64,000 nt of DNA from Bacteroidota bacterium. Lineage in GTDB: Bacteria; Bacteroidota; Bacteroidia; Bacteroidales; Tannerellaceae. The notes below the pieces were generated by a model. It made no database searches. It worked only from the letters and a program-made list of their open reading frames with translations, and had not been told where the DNA came from. The first letter of the stretch is position 1, and each line of letters begins with the position of its first letter. Below are positions 63,022 to 64,000 of this stretch, piece by piece. The position numbers and the translations under genes were made by a program. The stretch is taken from contig JAEYVY010000007.1 in assembly GCA_023429375.1 (NCBI GenBank), positions 310,001 through 374,000 of the forward strand, written 5' to 3'.

Positions 63022-64000
63022 ATGGATAGTACATATATATTATTACAACAATACTGGTGGTTTATAATCTCTTTGTTGGGAGCGATTCTTGTTTTTCTGC
63101 TCTTCGTACAAGGTGGCCAGTCTCTATTGTTTACGGTAGGTAAGACAGAAATTCAGCAAAAGATGATGCTCAATTCTACCGGACGAAAGTGGGAATTTAC
63201 TTTTACAACGCTAGTAACATTCGGTGGTGCATTCTTTGCTTCTTTCCCTTTATTTTACTCCACAAGTTTTGGTGGGGCATACTGGGTATGGATGGCCATT
63301 CTGATTTGCTTCGTGATTCAGGCGGTATCGTATGAATACCAATCTAAAAAAGGAAACTTATTAGGAAAGAAGACCTATCAAGTCTTTTTGGTATTGAACG
63401 GTATTCTAGGTCCGATCCTTTTAGGAACAGCAGTTGGGACCTTCTTTAACGGTGCTGAATTTACGGTGAATAAAGAAAACTTAATGGAGATAGGTATGCC
63501 TGTTATCTCTTCGTGGGATAATCCATGGCATGGATTGGAAGCGGTTTCAGTTATTTGGAATGTATTCTTAGGCTTAGCTGTATTCTTCTTGGCTCGTATA
63601 CAGGCATTGCTTTACTTCGTTAACAATATTAATGATGCAGATTTGGATAAGCGTTCAAGAAAGCAATTAATCCCGGATACAGTTCTGTTTCTGGTGTTCT
63701 TCCTTGCATTTTTGATTCATACCTTATTACAAGATGGTTTTGCAGTGAATCCAGTCACGAAAGAAGTATTTATGGAGCCTTATAAATACTTTATCAACCT
63801 GATCGAGATGCCTATTCTATTGGTTGTATTGCTTGTTGGTGTAGTAGCTGTTCTTTACGGTATACTCAGGACGATTATACAAAGCACATGGAAAAAAGGA
63901 ATTTGGTTTACAGGTATCGGAACAGTATTGACAGTCCTTGTTTTATTCCTTTGCGTAGGCTGGAACAATACGGCTTATTATCCTTCTGTAACTAATCTTC
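63022..64000 (+). CDS. cydB: Cytochrome bd ubiquinol oxidase subunit II (cut by window end)
   Basis: The ATG at 63022 starts a frame of 326 codons that stays open to the end. The product is polytopic and matches CydB: LLQQYWWFIISLLGAILVF in pieces, FVQGGQSLLF near residue 28, GRKWEFTFTTLVTFGGAFFA region, and WHGLEAVSVIWNVFLGLAVFF. The usual length in Bacteroidales is about 380 residues, so roughly 50 are missing. It pairs with CydA in the same operon. Confidence 0.95.
   Translation, partial: MDSTYILLQQYWWFIISLLGAILVFLLFVQGGQSLLFTVGKTEIQQKMMLNSTGRKWEFTFTTLVTFGGAFFASFPLFYSTSFGGAYWVWMAILICFVIQAVSYEYQSKKGNLLGKKTYQVFLVLNGILGPILLGTAVGTFFNGAEFTVNKENLMEIGMPVISSWDNPWHGLEAVSVIWNVFLGLAVFFLARIQALLYFVNNINDADLDKRSRKQLIPDTVLFLVFFLAFLIHTLLQDGFAVNPVTKEVFMEPYKYFINLIEMPILLVVLLVGVVAVLYGILRTIIQSTWKKGIWFTGIGTVLTVLVLFLCVGWNNTAYYPSVTNL

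Noticed and set aside
1..64000. CRISPR arrays, tRNA or rRNA genes, prophage or transposase genes
   Set aside because: I looked for spaced direct repeats, cloverleaf-like stretches and transposase or integrase motifs and found none; only the short TIR repeats suggest mobility.

Overview
The window is a stretch of a Bacteroidales chromosome. The signs are four SusC-type TonB-dependent transporters with SusD-type lipoproteins, Bacteroides-style promoters (TTTG, about 19-21 bases, then TANNTTTG), a trpBEGDCFA operon, and families such as DUF1080, DUF3836, DUF2975 and DUF6249. The murein-sugar gene set recalls Tannerellaceae, but the genus is a guess. No rRNA, tRNA or CRISPR array was seen.

Region 1 (1-28216) looks like a peptidoglycan-utilisation locus. 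Two related SusC/SusD pairs diverge from a 732-base AT-rich spacer. The rightward pair is followed by a tightly packed operon: GH9 plus deacetylase-like fusion, N-acetylmuramoyl-L-alanine amidase-like protein, metallophosphoesterase/PQQ-propeller fusion, GT2 glycosyltransferase, HIT-type nucleotidyltransferase-like protein, AmpG-like MFS permease, NamZ-type exo-N-acetylmuramidase (DUF1343), FAD/Fe-S 2-hydroxyacid (probably D-lactate) dehydrogenase, BadF-type MurNAc kinase-like protein, and MurQ etherase. A terminator palindrome overlaps the murQ stop codon. Together they give a path from outer-membrane capture of wall fragments to GlcNAc-6-phosphate and D-lactate.

Region 2 (28232-29854, minus) holds a DUF2089 regulator and two membrane proteins. 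Region 3 (30172-40569) is a second SusCD locus: a divergent isoaspartyl peptidase/asparaginase, then SusC, SusD, an anchor-J lipoprotein, an M20 peptidase, a cyanophycinase-like S51 lipoprotein and a YfcC/ArcD-like permease. I propose that it harvests cyanophycin or other beta-aspartyl peptides.

Region 4 (40602-47250) is the complete tryptophan operon. It is preceded by a strong promoter, a 19-residue leader peptide with tandem Trp codons, and a terminator, which is a classic attenuator. Region 5 (47341-53849) carries an iron-type alcohol dehydrogenase, an aquaporin, a decayed SusD fragment, a patatin/BamA-type protein, a DUF2461 protein and a small DUF3836 exported protein. Region 6 (53922-58344) has a DUF2975-SppA-HTH operon under a promoter flanked by two inverted-repeat operators, and a DUF6249/ECF sigma/anti-sigma-like operon. 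Region 7 (58549-64000) has a DUF1080/Gfo-Idh-MocA pair and cytochrome bd oxidase genes, with cydB cut by the window end.

A degenerate intergenic repeat of about 180 bases occurs three times, near 30.0, 48.5 and 56.8 kb. It has terminal inverted repeats in the best copy and large internal hairpins.
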